Source: CAZLRH01 sp964562015 (lineage in GTDB: Bacteria > Verrucomicrobiota > Verrucomicrobiia > Opitutales > JABDGR01). From it: DNA of 64,000 nucleotides. The stretch is taken from assembly GCA_964562015.1 (NCBI GenBank), contig CAZLRH010000015.1, forward strand, positions 10,925 through 74,924, written 5' to 3'. Position 1 is the first letter of the stretch; every line of letters starts with the position of its first letter. This document shows positions 53,615 to 61,638 of the stretch, piece after piece. Both the position numbers and the translations under genes were made by a program. The notes under the pieces were generated by a model. That model worked only from the letters and a program-made list of their open reading frames with translations, ran no database searches and was not told the origin of the DNA.

Positions 53615-55384
53615 ATGCACACCGTCTGGCGGGTTTCCAAATATTTTTTGCGGTATCGCGGGCTCTTTCTGCTCACCATGCTGCTGGCCGCGCTTTCCAC
53701 CGGCGCGCTCGTGTCCATTCCCAACGAGGTACAGCACATCCTGGAGGGCGTGAGCAAGGCCAATGCCTCCGCCCCGGCGCTGTGGCGCGGCGTGGCTTTG
53801 ATTGTGCTGCTCTACGGCGTGCGGGAGCTGTTCAACAGCCTGCGCATCCGCACAAACAACATCCTTGAACAGAAGGTGCTGCTCGATTTGCGCCGCGATG
53901 TGCACCAGCGCCTGCTAGAGCTGCCCGTCTCCTTTTACGACCAGCGCAAATCCGGCGAGATTTCTTCCCGCGTGATTGACGACGTGGCCAATGTCGAGCG
54001 CGTGCTGCTCGACGGCACCGAGCAGGGGCTCATTGCCATCATCACGCTTTTTGGCATCGGCGCGGTGCTCTACGTGAAAAGCCCGTTGCTGGCGGCGTGC
54101 GCGCTGGCCCCACTGCCGTTGCTCTACATTTGGGGGATGGTGCATGCCCGGAATTCCCGTAAACTTTGGAAAAATGTGCGGGAAGCGTCGAGCGACCTCA
54201 ACAGCCTCGTCGTCGAAGATATCCAGGGCAACCGCCTCATCCAGACTTTCGCGTTGCAGGAACACGAAAGCCGCCGCTTCACGACCAAGGCCGAGACTCT
54301 GCGCAGCGCCAGCTTGCGGGCGATTTTTTCCTGGTCAACTTACGGCCCCGGCACGACGTTTGTCACCAATCTCGGGATGGTGGCGGTTATCGGCGTCGGC
54401 GGCTGGTTGATCATGACGACGAAGGACACGCCGACGCCCTTTCAGTTTCCCATGCTGGTGGCGTACTGTCTTTATGTGGCGTTGTTGTATGAACCGATCG
54501 GGCAACTCCATCAGATCAATCAATGGGTGAGCCAGGCCCGCGCCTCGGGCGAACGGGTTTTCGACATCCTCGACCATCCGATTGACATCGTCAGCCCGCC
54601 CCACCCCAAGCCGCTGCCGCCGGGGCCGTTGAGTGCGAGTTTTGAGAATGTTTCCTTTGCCTATGCGGGGCGTCCCGCTGTGCTAGAGAATTTTTCCCTC
54701 GATCTGCCGGCCGGCCAGGTGACCGCCCTGGTCGGCCACACCGGCGCGGGCAAAAGCACGGTCGCGAACTTACTCATGCGGGCCTATGACGTGACAACGG
54801 GACGGGTCCGGCTCGGTGGCCTCGATGTGCGCGAACTGGACTTGCAGGACGTCCACGCCAAAGTCGGCTTCGTCGCCCAAGACCCCTTCCTTTTTGAAGG
54901 CACGGTGGCGGAGAATCTGGGCCTGGTCCGGCGAAACGTCTCGGAAGCAGAAATGATCACCGCGCTCGAAGGCGCGGCGGCGTGGGATTTCGTCCGCGCC
55001 CTGCCCAAAGGGCTGGACACAAACATCGGCGAAAAGGGCATCCGGCTTTCCCAGGGTGAAAAACAGCGCCTGACTATTGCGCGGGTGTTGCTGAAAAATC
55101 CGCCGTTCATCATCCTCGATGAAGCCACGGCCAGCGTGGACACCATCACCGAACGCCAGATTCAGCAGGCCCTCGACAACCTCATGCGCGAGCGCTCGGT
55201 GCTGGTTATTGCCCACCGCCTCTCGACGGTCCGCAAGGCGCACAACATAGTCGTGCTCCATCATGGCCACATCCTCGAGCAAGGCACCCACGACGAGCTT
55301 CGCCTGGCCGGTGGGCGCTATGCCCGGCTGTGGGACCACCAGGTGGACCTCATTGACGAACGCGAGGAATTACCTGCGGGGTAA
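53615..55384 (+). CDS. ABC exporter half-transporter (fused membrane and ATP-binding domains, MsbA/lipid-exporter type)
   Basis: A 589-residue protein from ATG 53615 (an in-frame start 12 codons earlier is possible). Residues 10-300 form a type IV ABC exporter membrane domain with six hydrophobic segments, with LRRDVHQRLLELPVSFYDQRKSGEISSR as the coupling region. The ATPase domain from about 340 has Walker A GHTGAGKST, the Q-loop GFVAQDPFLFEGTVAENL, signature LSQGEKQRL, Walker B FIILDEATASVD and the H-loop IAHRLSTVRKA. This class moves lipids, lipid-linked molecules or peptides as a homodimer. It is a candidate MsbA given lpxB nearby, but the substrate is not proven. Confidence 0.92.
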   Translation: MHTVWRVSKYFLRYRGLFLLTMLLAALSTGALVSIPNEVQHILEGVSKANASAPALWRGVALIVLLYGVRELFNSLRIRTNNILEQKVLLDLRRDVHQRLLELPVSFYDQRKSGEISSRVIDDVANVERVLLDGTEQGLIAIITLFGIGAVLYVKSPLLAACALAPLPLLYIWGMVHARNSRKLWKNVREASSDLNSLVVEDIQGNRLIQTFALQEHESRRFTTKAETLRSASLRAIFSWSTYGPGTTFVTNLGMVAVIGVGGWLIMTTKDTPTPFQFPMLVAYCLYVALLYEPIGQLHQINQWVSQARASGERVFDILDHPIDIVSPPHPKPLPPGPLSASFENVSFAYAGRPAVLENFSLDLPAGQVTALVGHTGAGKSTVANLLMRAYDVTTGRVRLGGLDVRELDLQDVHAKVGFVAQDPFLFEGTVAENLGLVRRNVSEAEMITALEGAAAWDFVRALPKGLDTNIGEKGIRLSQGEKQRLTIARVLLKNPPFIILDEATASVDTITERQIQQALDNLMRERSVLVIAHRLSTVRKAHNIVVLHHGHILEQGTHDELRLAGGRYARLWDHQVDLIDEREELPAG

Positions 55385-55397
55385 GGCAAAGAAACAA

Positions 55398-55477
55398 CCG
55401 CAGCTTTCGCAGATTCTCGCAGATTGTGTTTGGTATTTTTTCCTCTTCTAATCTGCGTCCATCTGCGTAATCTGCGG
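55398..55477. repeat. Long imperfect inverted repeat built on a TCTGCG unit
   Basis: Arm 1 is 55398-55425 and arm 2 is 55450-55477, 28 nt each. Arm 2 equals the reverse complement of arm 1 at 23 of 28 positions. Each arm holds three TCTGCG-type units (two TCTGCG and one CTGCG) spaced by about 10 nt. The 24-nt loop is T-rich. It fills most of the gap between the ABC exporter stop and the thioesterase start and could fold as a long hairpin in RNA. Confidence 0.85.
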
Positions 55478-55494
55478 CTACGCTTCGTCTTCAG

Positions 55495-55968
55495 ATGCCC
55501 TCTTCCCCGCCACCCGCTTTCGTTCATCGCCGCGTCGTCGAGTTCTATGAAACCGACCTGGCGGGGTTGGCGCATTTTTCCAATTTCTTCCGCTGGATGG
55601 AATGCACGGAGCTGGCTTTCCTGCACGAGCATGCGATCCCCGTCTTCACCGCCGGCGCCTCCGGGCAACGCGGCTGGCCGCGGGCGTCCGCCTGCGCGCA
55701 GTTCAAGGCCCCGTTGCGCTTTGGCGATGAAATCGAAGTGCGCCTGCGGGTCGTCTCCGTGGGCCGGGCCTGTGTGCGCTACGGTTTTGAAATTTGGCGG
55801 CTGGCTGGGCCGGGTGCGCCCGAATTGGCCGCCACCGGTGAACTCGCCTCGGTGCACGCCACCCGCCCGCGCTCCAGCGGCCAGCTTCGCCCGGCGTCGC
55901 TCCTGCCCGCCACCCGCGCCAAGCTGGTTAAGTTGGTCGATCCGCCGAGTGGCAAAATCAGCCCCTAG
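55495..55968 (+). CDS. Hotdog-fold acyl-CoA thioesterase (4HBT family)
   Basis: A 157-residue cytoplasmic hydrolase of acyl-CoA thioesters. ATG 55495 starts after the inverted repeat. VEFYETDLAGLAHFSNFFRW at residues 15-34 is the family block with the conserved Asp and His region, followed by MECTELAFL. FKAPLRFGDEIEVRLRVVSVG and ELASVHATRP complete the hotdog fold. A Pro-rich start and an Arg-rich tail flank it. Substrate unknown; YbgC-type or 4HBT-type roles are possible. Confidence 0.88.
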   Translation: MPSSPPPAFVHRRVVEFYETDLAGLAHFSNFFRWMECTELAFLHEHAIPVFTAGASGQRGWPRASACAQFKAPLRFGDEIEVRLRVVSVGRACVRYGFEIWRLAGPGAPELAATGELASVHATRPRSSGQLRPASLLPATRAKLVKLVDPPSGKISP

Positions 55969-56000
55969 GCTCAGCTTCAGTAAATGCGGCGGCGCTTTCC

Positions 56001-56092
56001 TCTCCTCGCCTCCGCGCCTCTGCGCGAGTTTACGCTTCTATTCGTTTTCCTTTTTATTCTTTCTTCGCGTGCTCCGCGTTCTTCGCGGTAAA
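56001..56092. repeat. Intergenic periodic repeat (CTCTGCG / TTCGCG units)
   Basis: Between thioesterase and glycerophosphodiesterase genes. CCTCGCCTCCGCGCCTCTGCG (about 56004-56024) and TTCTTCGCGTGCTCCGCGTT plus CTTCGCGG (about 56061-56088) each repeat a C-G-C-G core about every 10 nt. The two blocks have similar sequence, and the second lies 12 bp from the next ATG. No arm pairing as strong as at 55398 was seen. Confidence 0.7.
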
Positions 56093-56103
56093 TTCCTTTT
56101 TTC

Positions 56104-56850
56104 ATGAAAATCATTGCCCATCGCGGCGCTTCCGCGCGTGCTCCCGAAAACACTGTCGCCGCCGTGCGCCTGGCCGCCGAACTCGGCGCGGACGGCGTCG
56201 AGGTGGACGTGCGCGTCACCCGCGACAACCAACTAGCAGTGCTGCACGACACCGACACCCGCCGCGTGGCGCCCGGCGCGCCGGTCCACACCGTCAAGCG
56301 CAATTACCTGAAGGAATTGCAGACCCTGGACGTGGGTTCGTGGAAAGAGGCGAAGTTTGCGGGCGAGCGGATTCCGGCCTTGGGTGACGTTTTGGCGGCG
56401 CTGACGCCGGAACAGGAAATTTTCATCGAAGCAAAATCACGCGAAACCGACGCCGTTCTGGCCGCGCTTTCAAAACTAATCGCCCCGTCGACCAACCCCG
56501 GATTTCCGGCGGCCCGCACGGTCATCATGAGTTTTGAAATGGTGTTGGTGCGCAAAATCAAAAAGCTTCGGCCCACCTGGCGCACCCTGCTCCTGCTCAA
56601 ACACAAGCCCACCACCCATCTTTTTGGCCAGATTCTGTCCGCCATCCGCGCCAAGCATCTCGACGGCATCGGCCAAAACCGCACCTGGACGTTCACGCCC
56701 GAGCAATACGCGTCGCTGTTCGCCGCGGGCGCGATTTTGTCGGTCTGGACCGTGAATAGCGCGACTGAAGCCAAAGTCTGGCGGGAGCGTGGGTTTCACT
56801 ACCTCACCACCGACATTCCCGACGCAATAAAGACCGCCCTGAAATCCTGA
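56104..56850 (+). CDS. Glycerophosphodiester phosphodiesterase (UgpQ-like)
   Basis: A 248-residue cytoplasmic enzyme that hydrolyses glycerophosphodiesters to glycerol-3-phosphate and an alcohol. ATG 56104 is the very start of the domain: IIAHRGASARAPENTVAAVR contains the H-R-G and E-N-T metal/catalytic motif. GADGVEVDVRVTRDNQLAVLHD holds the E-x-D and H-D residues. EIFIEAKSRE is the third metal ligand region, and ILSVWTVNSATEAK and YLTTDIPDAI end the barrel. No signal peptide is present, so it is not a GlpQ-type periplasmic form. Confidence 0.92.
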   Translation: MKIIAHRGASARAPENTVAAVRLAAELGADGVEVDVRVTRDNQLAVLHDTDTRRVAPGAPVHTVKRNYLKELQTLDVGSWKEAKFAGERIPALGDVLAALTPEQEIFIEAKSRETDAVLAALSKLIAPSTNPGFPAARTVIMSFEMVLVRKIKKLRPTWRTLLLLKHKPTTHLFGQILSAIRAKHLDGIGQNRTWTFTPEQYASLFAAGAILSVWTVNSATEAKVWRERGFHYLTTDIPDAIKTALKS

Positions 56851-56907
56851 AGCCGGCCTTTTCCACTCTCCTTTTGAATCTTCAATTTAAAATTTTGAAT
56901 CGACGTC

Positions 56908-57996
56908 TCACATCCACTTCTTCCGCTTGAAGAACACCAGCATGATGACGGCGTAAAGGGCCATGGCCACCATCACAATCGGATAGCCATACGGCTCGTT
57001 CAATTCGGGCATGTTCCAGTGGCTCGCGGCGGGATTGAAATTCATGCCGTACACCCCGACGACAAAAGTCATGGGGATGAAAATCGTCGCGATGACCGTC
57101 AGCACGCGCATCACGTCGTTGTTCCGGTGGTCGCCCTCGATATGGTAATACTCCTGCAAATTCTGGAGCACGGCGCGGGCGTGGGCAATGCGCTCGGCCG
57201 CGCGGGTTGAGTGGTCTGCCAAGTCGCGGAAAAAATAATCCAGGCTGTCCGGCACAAGATCGCTGTCGAGTGTTTCAATGCGCTTGGCCAGCTCCTGCAT
57301 CGGTGAAGCGATGCGCGAGAGCATCAGCACGGCGCGCTTGTGCCGATAGATGGCCTGAATGTCGAGCGAGTGCTGCTTGTCCAGCACGCCGTCCTCCATT
57401 TCGATGATTTCCTCCTCCACAGCGTCAATCGACGCCAGCAAATGATCCACCAAAGTGTCGAGCAGCGCGTACAACAAATAGCCGGGGCCCTTTTTGCGGA
57501 TGATGCGCTGCGGATCCAGCACCCGCTCCTCGACCGGGTCGAATAACGGGCTTTCCGTTTCCTGGAACGAGACCACGTAATTCGCGCCGACGACCATGGA
57601 CACCTGCTCGATGCTCAGGCGTTTGGCCGCGGCATCGAGCACGGCGGCCTTGCCCACAACAAAAAGCTGTTCACCGTAATCCTGCAGTTTCGAGCGCCCC
57701 CACGTCGTCGCCACGTCCTCCAACGCGAGCGGATGAATATTCAGGCGCCGCCCAATCTCCTGAATGATGCCCACCTGGCAAATGCCGGTGACCTGCACCC
57801 AGGTGACCGGTTTTTCGCCGATGCGGTTGAGCGCCTCGTCCGCCTTCTCGGTTTCAAACTCGTAGCAGCCGTCCGGCCCGTAACCCAGCACGCGAATATG
57901 GGCGGCATGCCGGGAGGTTACTTCGAGCGGAATACCCAGTTCACCCGGTGGCAAGCCCACGCCTCCCAATCTCGATTCACGTACGACAACTTCCAT
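56908..57996 (-). CDS. corA: Magnesium/cobalt transporter CorA
   Basis: A 362-residue divalent cation channel in the inner membrane. The cytoplasmic N-terminal domain spans residues 1-295, with WVQVTGICQVGIIQEIG and HPLALEDVATTWGRSKLQDYG typical of CorA. DALLDTLVDHLLASIDAVEEEI-like helices follow. The pore-lining helix ends in the invariant G-M-N in FVVGVYGMNFNP near residue 317. The second membrane segment (IVMVAMALYAVIMLVFF) ends with a basic tail. Convergent with the phosphodiesterase gene. Confidence 0.95.
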   Translation of the reverse strand: MEVVVRESRLGGVGLPPGELGIPLEVTSRHAAHIRVLGYGPDGCYEFETEKADEALNRIGEKPVTWVQVTGICQVGIIQEIGRRLNIHPLALEDVATTWGRSKLQDYGEQLFVVGKAAVLDAAAKRLSIEQVSMVVGANYVVSFQETESPLFDPVEERVLDPQRIIRKKGPGYLLYALLDTLVDHLLASIDAVEEEIIEMEDGVLDKQHSLDIQAIYRHKRAVLMLSRIASPMQELAKRIETLDSDLVPDSLDYFFRDLADHSTRAAERIAHARAVLQNLQEYYHIEGDHRNNDVMRVLTVIATIFIPMTFVVGVYGMNFNPAASHWNMPELNEPYGYPIVMVAMALYAVIMLVFFKRKKWM

Positions 57997-58045
57997 GCCG
58001 CAATTGCGTCCGGCCCGGCCCCGGGTGTCAAGCGCGGGCGGGTGA

Positions 58046-58570
58046 TTACATCACCTGCTCTTCGATTACCGCCAGTGGCCGGCCGGGAGCGCAATCCGCC
58101 CGCAAGGCCACAAAACCGCCGCGATGGCGGTCGTAGTAAGGCCACACCAGTGTGCGGTCAGACGGTGGCACAGCCAACGTTTCAATTTCCGCGCGCGAAA
58201 ACAGCCCAAACTCGCCCTCGTCTCCGGCCGCGGGCAACGCGGCCACGGGCAGCGCGCAATCGAACAGGAACATCAGCCAATGTCCGCCGCCTTCATAATT
58301 TTTTTCCGCAACGTAGCCGAACAGGTGGAGGTCTTTGCCTTCGATCGCCAAGCTGATCTCTTCTCGCGTTTCGCGCACGGCACATTCGAAAGGAGACTCG
58401 CCCAGGCCCATTTCCAGCTTGCCGCCGATGGGACTCCAGCAACCAAGATTTGGTGCCTTGCGCCGCTTGATCAAAAGCAGACGCCCTGCCCCATCGCGGA
58501 CGAACACCAGCACGCTGATTTTGAAGGGAACCATGAATTGGCCACGAATTCCGCTAGAATCGGGACTCAT
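58046..58570 (-). CDS. Nudix hydrolase
   Basis: A 174-residue protein from ATG 58570 (a longer open frame upstream has no coding character). FKISVLVFVRDGAGRLLLIKRR starts the fold. The Nudix box is present in a slightly lengthened form: GGKLEMGLGESPFECAVRET then REEISL, with two extra residues between the first Gly and the first Glu, and no closing Gly. LHLFGYVAEKNYEGGGHWLMF and ETLAVPPSDRTLVWPYY complete the protein. It probably hydrolyses a nucleoside-diphosphate-linked compound; the altered box means the metal site may differ. It is divergent from the small membrane protein gene. Confidence 0.85.
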   Translation of the reverse strand: MSPDSSGIRGQFMVPFKISVLVFVRDGAGRLLLIKRRKAPNLGCWSPIGGKLEMGLGESPFECAVRETREEISLAIEGKDLHLFGYVAEKNYEGGGHWLMFLFDCALPVAALPAAGDEGEFGLFSRAEIETLAVPPSDRTLVWPYYDRHRGGFVALRADCAPGRPLAVIEEQVM

Positions 58571-58676
58571 CGGCCCGATGCAAAACAATACTGGGGCGTG
58601 TTCCCTTGCGGCAACGCCTGCCTGATCAAGCAATCGAGACTGGATGTTTGGGCCCTCGCGCGCTATTTTGCCGCCT

Positions 58677-59042
58677 ATGAGCAAGGCTGCCTTTGTGATA
58701 CCCAAGCGCCAAGCCGCGCGGGTCGCTGGTTCCCTGGCCGCCGTCACGCTGTTGCTCGTCCTTTTCGCCGCCTTTGGCTGGATGCTCATGGGAGTCATCC
58801 GGGAGTCCGATCACCAGCCGTACTTTGACCTGCATATTGACCAACTTTATTACACTTGGACTGTCAGCGTGCCTTTTTTCGGTGGTCTTCTCGTGCTCCT
58901 TACTGCGGTTGGGTGGATTTTATTCATGGTCTACCGCCGGAAATGGTCCCCGCTCAATCTGTACGCCGTCATTGGCTATAAGGTCCTGTTTTGTTGCTTT
59001 TTTATGTTTATGGTCGATCTCGATTTCGGCAATTTTCTGTAA
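58677..59042 (+). CDS. Small three-helix membrane protein, hypothetical
   Basis: A 121-residue protein from ATG 58677 with three hydrophobic segments: AGSLAAVTLLLVLFAAFGWML near residues 18-38, VPFFGGLLVLLTAVGWILFMV near 65-85, and VIGYKVLFCCFFMFMV near 100-115. The loop IRESDHQPYFDLHIDQLYYTW may be outside the membrane. I do not recognise the family. It is divergent from the Nudix gene and separated from the oxidoreductase gene by 177 bp. Confidence 0.72.
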   Translation: MSKAAFVIPKRQAARVAGSLAAVTLLLVLFAAFGWMLMGVIRESDHQPYFDLHIDQLYYTWTVSVPFFGGLLVLLTAVGWILFMVYRRKWSPLNLYAVIGYKVLFCCFFMFMVDLDFGNFL

Positions 59043-59180
59043 TTGCCCAAGGGGACTTTGTTCGAATTTACGCATTATCCTCAAGGTTTCTGCTGATTCC
59101 ATCGCGGTGCGGAAATTCGCCTTCCGGGTCAGGTTACCCGGCGGCTCCACTCTTTAGTCCGATAGGCCATTCTGCTTTTT

Positions 59181-59212
59181 ATTCGTGTCAATTCGTGGCC
59201 ATTCGTGGATAA
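59181..59212. repeat. Intergenic periodic repeat (ATTCGTGG units)
   Basis: Three copies ATTCGTGTCA, ATTCGTGGCC, ATTCGTGGAT follow each other exactly every 10 nt, then AA. The block ends 8 bp before the oxidoreductase start codon. Its GTGGATAA end matches the complement of a block at about 60243-60275 upstream of lpxB. Confidence 0.85.
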
Positions 59213-59219
59213 ATAACCC

Positions 59220-60197
59220 ATGCCCGATCCCGCTCCCCTTCGCGCCGGCGTCGCCGGCGTTGGCTACCTCGGCCAGCACCATGCCCGCCTCTACGCCGAG
59301 ATCCCCGGCGTCACCCTCGCCGGGGTCTTTGACACCAACCCCGCCCGCGCCGCGGAAATCGCGGCGAAGCATGGCTGCCCGGTGTTCACGTCCGTTGAGG
59401 CGCTGGGGAAGGCCTGCGACCTCGTCAGCGTCGTCGTGCCGACGGACCGGCACTGTGAAGTCTCGCTCCCGTTGCTGGCGGCGGGATGCCACCTGCTCAT
59501 CGAGAAACCCTTGTGCGCCACTCTGGCCGATGCCGAAAAAATTCTGGTCGCGGCGCAGGCCGCGAAACGCCTCGTGCAGGTCGGCCACATCGAGCACTTC
59601 AATCCCGTGATGGATTTTCTGGAGCAAAACGTCAGCCAGCCGCGCTTCATCCGCACCGAACGCCTGGCGCCGCTTATCCCCGACCCCAACGACCCGGACA
59701 ATGCCACCGAGGGCCACGTGAATCCGCGGGTCAAGGAAGTGGACGTGGTGCTGGATTTGATGATTCACGACATCGGCCTCGTGCTGAAGCTCGTGCACGC
59801 GCCCATAAAACGCATCGATGCCGCCGGGTCGTCCGTGCTCACTCCGCACATGGATATTGCGAATGCCCGCCTGGTGTTTGAGGACGGATGCGTCGCAGAC
59901 CTGAATGTCTCGCGCCTCAGTAAAAAACGCGCGCGCGAATGGCGCTTGTTCCAGCGCGCGGGTTATATGTCGGTGGATTTCGACCAGTGCGCGGGACATT
60001 ATATTCACCTCACGCCCGCCGGCCTCATGCGCAAGGACATCACCGTGCAAAAGGTGGAGCCCCTCAAACGCGAACTGACGGCCATCGTGGAATCCGTGCG
60101 CACCGGACAAACCCCGAAAATTGATCTGCTTTTCGGCAAAAAGGCGCTCGAAATCGCGCTGACCATCACCGGACAAATTCGCGCGAGCGGATTGTGA
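59220..60197 (+). CDS. Gfo/Idh/MocA-family NAD(P)-dependent oxidoreductase of the lipid A region
   Basis: A 325-residue protein from ATG 59220. The Rossmann motif is AGVAGVGYLGQHHARLYAEI at about residues 9-28. CHLLIEKPLCATLADAEKIL contains the E-K-P motif typical of the family, and QVGHIEHFNPVMDFLEQ the following strand. HDIGLVLKLVHAPIKRIDA has the conserved D-x-x-x-H-like helix region. Genes for such oxidoreductases sit next to lpxA/lpxB in many non-proteobacterial Gram-negatives. One described role of a relative (GnnA) is to oxidise UDP-GlcNAc at C-3 for 3-amino lipid A, which needs an aminotransferase GnnB not seen here. So the role is inferred from context. Confidence 0.85.
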   Translation: MPDPAPLRAGVAGVGYLGQHHARLYAEIPGVTLAGVFDTNPARAAEIAAKHGCPVFTSVEALGKACDLVSVVVPTDRHCEVSLPLLAAGCHLLIEKPLCATLADAEKILVAAQAAKRLVQVGHIEHFNPVMDFLEQNVSQPRFIRTERLAPLIPDPNDPDNATEGHVNPRVKEVDVVLDLMIHDIGLVLKLVHAPIKRIDAAGSSVLTPHMDIANARLVFEDGCVADLNVSRLSKKRAREWRLFQRAGYMSVDFDQCAGHYIHLTPAGLMRKDITVQKVEPLKRELTAIVESVRTGQTPKIDLLFGKKALEIALTITGQIRASGL

Positions 60198-60207
60198 GTA
60201 GAGAACT

Positions 60208-60406
60208 CACCGCCAAGACGCAAAGGACGCGAAGCGAAGAATTTATCCACAGATTAACACCGATTTTCACCGATGATATTTATGAAAACTCCGGGCCATT
60301 CATTGTCGCCCGTTAAGGAAATATTTCCCCTCTTCTCTGTATCTCCGCTCCGCTGCGCGAATTTCCCTTTTTCCTCCTCCTTAGCGACCTTTGCGTCTTT
60401 GCGGTG
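60208..60406. repeat. Composite periodic repeat region with inverted arms, upstream of and overlapping the lpxB start
   Basis: Arm 1 (60208-60234) and arm 2 (60380-60406) are inverted copies, 24 of 27 positions complementary, built on GCGTCC/TTTGCGTC/TTTGCGG units. Between them lie CACAGATTAACACCGATTTT followed by CACCGATGAT (complement family TCGGTG/ATCTGTGG) and, at about 60330-60365, CTCTGTATCTCCGCTCCGC with a TGCGCGAAT tail. The GTG start codon of lpxB (60404-60406) is the last three bases of arm 2. Confidence 0.8.
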
Positions 60407-61606
60407 AAAAATCTTCCCCTCACGCTGCCACCCTGGCCCGATGGCAAACCGCCGCCGGATTTGCTCATCATCGCCGGGGATCCTTCGGGCGACGAGCACA
60501 CCGCGCTCCTGCTGGAAGCTCTCCTGCAACGTCAGCCGCAACTCCAAGTGGCCGCGCTGGGCGGTCCGGCTTTGGCACAGGCCGGCGCCTATTCTCTTTT
60601 CGACCTCACGGCCCATGCGGTTGTGGGCTTGGTTGAGGTGTTGAAGAATTATTTTTTCTTCAAGGACTTGTTCGAGCAAACCGTCGCCTGGATTGCAAAG
60701 CATCAACCCCGGGCGATTTTGTTGGTGGATTATCCCGGTTTTAATTTGCGTCTGGCCCAGCGGCTGCGGCAAGACGGTCTCCGCCGCCTCGGCGGCGGAA
60801 AGATTGCCCTCCTCTACTATATCTCTCCGCAAATCTGGGCCTGGAAGGCGCGCCGCCGGTTTGCGATGGCGGAATTGCTCGACGCCCTCGCCGTTATTTT
60901 TCCGTTCGAACCTGCGTGTTTTGCCGACACAACGTTGCCGGTGAAATTTGTCGGCCATCCTTTCGCCGCCGCCGGACGCAAGCTTCCCGTCACTTACGCC
61001 GCCAATGGCCCCGTGCTATTACTCCCCGGCAGCCGCGAAGCGCCCGTGGCGCGAATCTTTCCTGTGATGCTCGAGGGCTTTGCGCGATACCTTGCAGACC
61101 GACCGGAGGCGCGAGCCATGACCCTCTTCCCCAATGCCGGCGTGCGGGCCGTGATGGAAAAATGTCTCGCGGCGCGCCCCGAACTCGCGGCGCATATCAC
61201 CCTTCAAGGTGTTGAGCAACCTGCGCAAGGCCGCATGGTGCTGGCGAGTTCGGGCACAATGTCGCTGGCGTGCGCGCTCGCGGGCATTCCGGGGGCGATT
61301 GTTTATCGGGCCAATCCCATCACCTACCTGGTGGGCCGCAGCGTGGTGAACGTCCCCTACCTCAGCATGGCGAATCTTCTGCTCAAGGAGCCGGCGTGGC
61401 CGGAGTTTATCCAAGGCGCGGCAAAACCGGCCGCGCTGGCGGCACGCTTGCGCGAATGTGAATCTCCCTCGGTGCGCGAACAAGCCCGGATTTACTCCGC
61501 AAAACTGCGCGGCTTGCTAGGTAACAGCGGCAGCGAAGCCCAAGGCTTGCCTTCAACTGAAAATCAGGCGGCCCGCTGGCTGGAAGTGCACCTGCTTAAG
61601 TCTTGA
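60404..61606 (+). CDS. lpxB: Lipid-A-disaccharide synthase
   Basis: A 400-residue GT19 enzyme joining UDP-2,3-diacylglucosamine and lipid X to form the lipid A disaccharide. GTG 60404 lies inside a periodic repeat; no other start keeps the N-terminal domain. DLLIIAGDPSGDEHTALLLE has the S-G-D motif. AALGGPALAQAGAYSLFDL and VVGLVEVLKN follow. LLVDYPGFNLRLAQRL, YYISPQIWAWK, VKFVGHPFA, LLLPGSREAPVAR and VLASSGTMSLACALAGIPGAI are all LpxB signatures, with NLLLKEPAWPEFIQ near the end. It proves that lipid A synthesis genes are present. Partner genes such as lpxA or lpxD lie outside the window. Confidence 0.95.
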   Translation: MKNLPLTLPPWPDGKPPPDLLIIAGDPSGDEHTALLLEALLQRQPQLQVAALGGPALAQAGAYSLFDLTAHAVVGLVEVLKNYFFFKDLFEQTVAWIAKHQPRAILLVDYPGFNLRLAQRLRQDGLRRLGGGKIALLYYISPQIWAWKARRRFAMAELLDALAVIFPFEPACFADTTLPVKFVGHPFAAAGRKLPVTYAANGPVLLLPGSREAPVARIFPVMLEGFARYLADRPEARAMTLFPNAGVRAVMEKCLAARPELAAHITLQGVEQPAQGRMVLASSGTMSLACALAGIPGAIVYRANPITYLVGRSVVNVPYLSMANLLLKEPAWPEFIQGAAKPAALAARLRECESPSVREQARIYSAKLRGLLGNSGSEAQGLPSTENQAARWLEVHLLKS

Positions 61607-61638
61607 TTCTTGCCGCTGGGGCAACCGTGCGTTCGCAG

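Noticed and set aside
55398..55477. Possible CRISPR-like array because of short regular repeats
   Set aside because: Units are only 6-8 nt with 2-4 nt between them, without conserved long repeats or unique spacers, and no cas genes are nearby.
56851..56907. AT-rich partial palindrome between convergent genes as bidirectional terminator
   Set aside because: TTCAA and TTGAA ends pair for only five bases around an AT-rich centre; too weak without a GC-rich stem.
58571..58798. N-terminal extension of the Nudix protein
   Set aside because: The extra 76 residues overlap the divergent membrane protein gene and carry no Nudix-fold sequence; ATG 58570 is adjacent to the domain.
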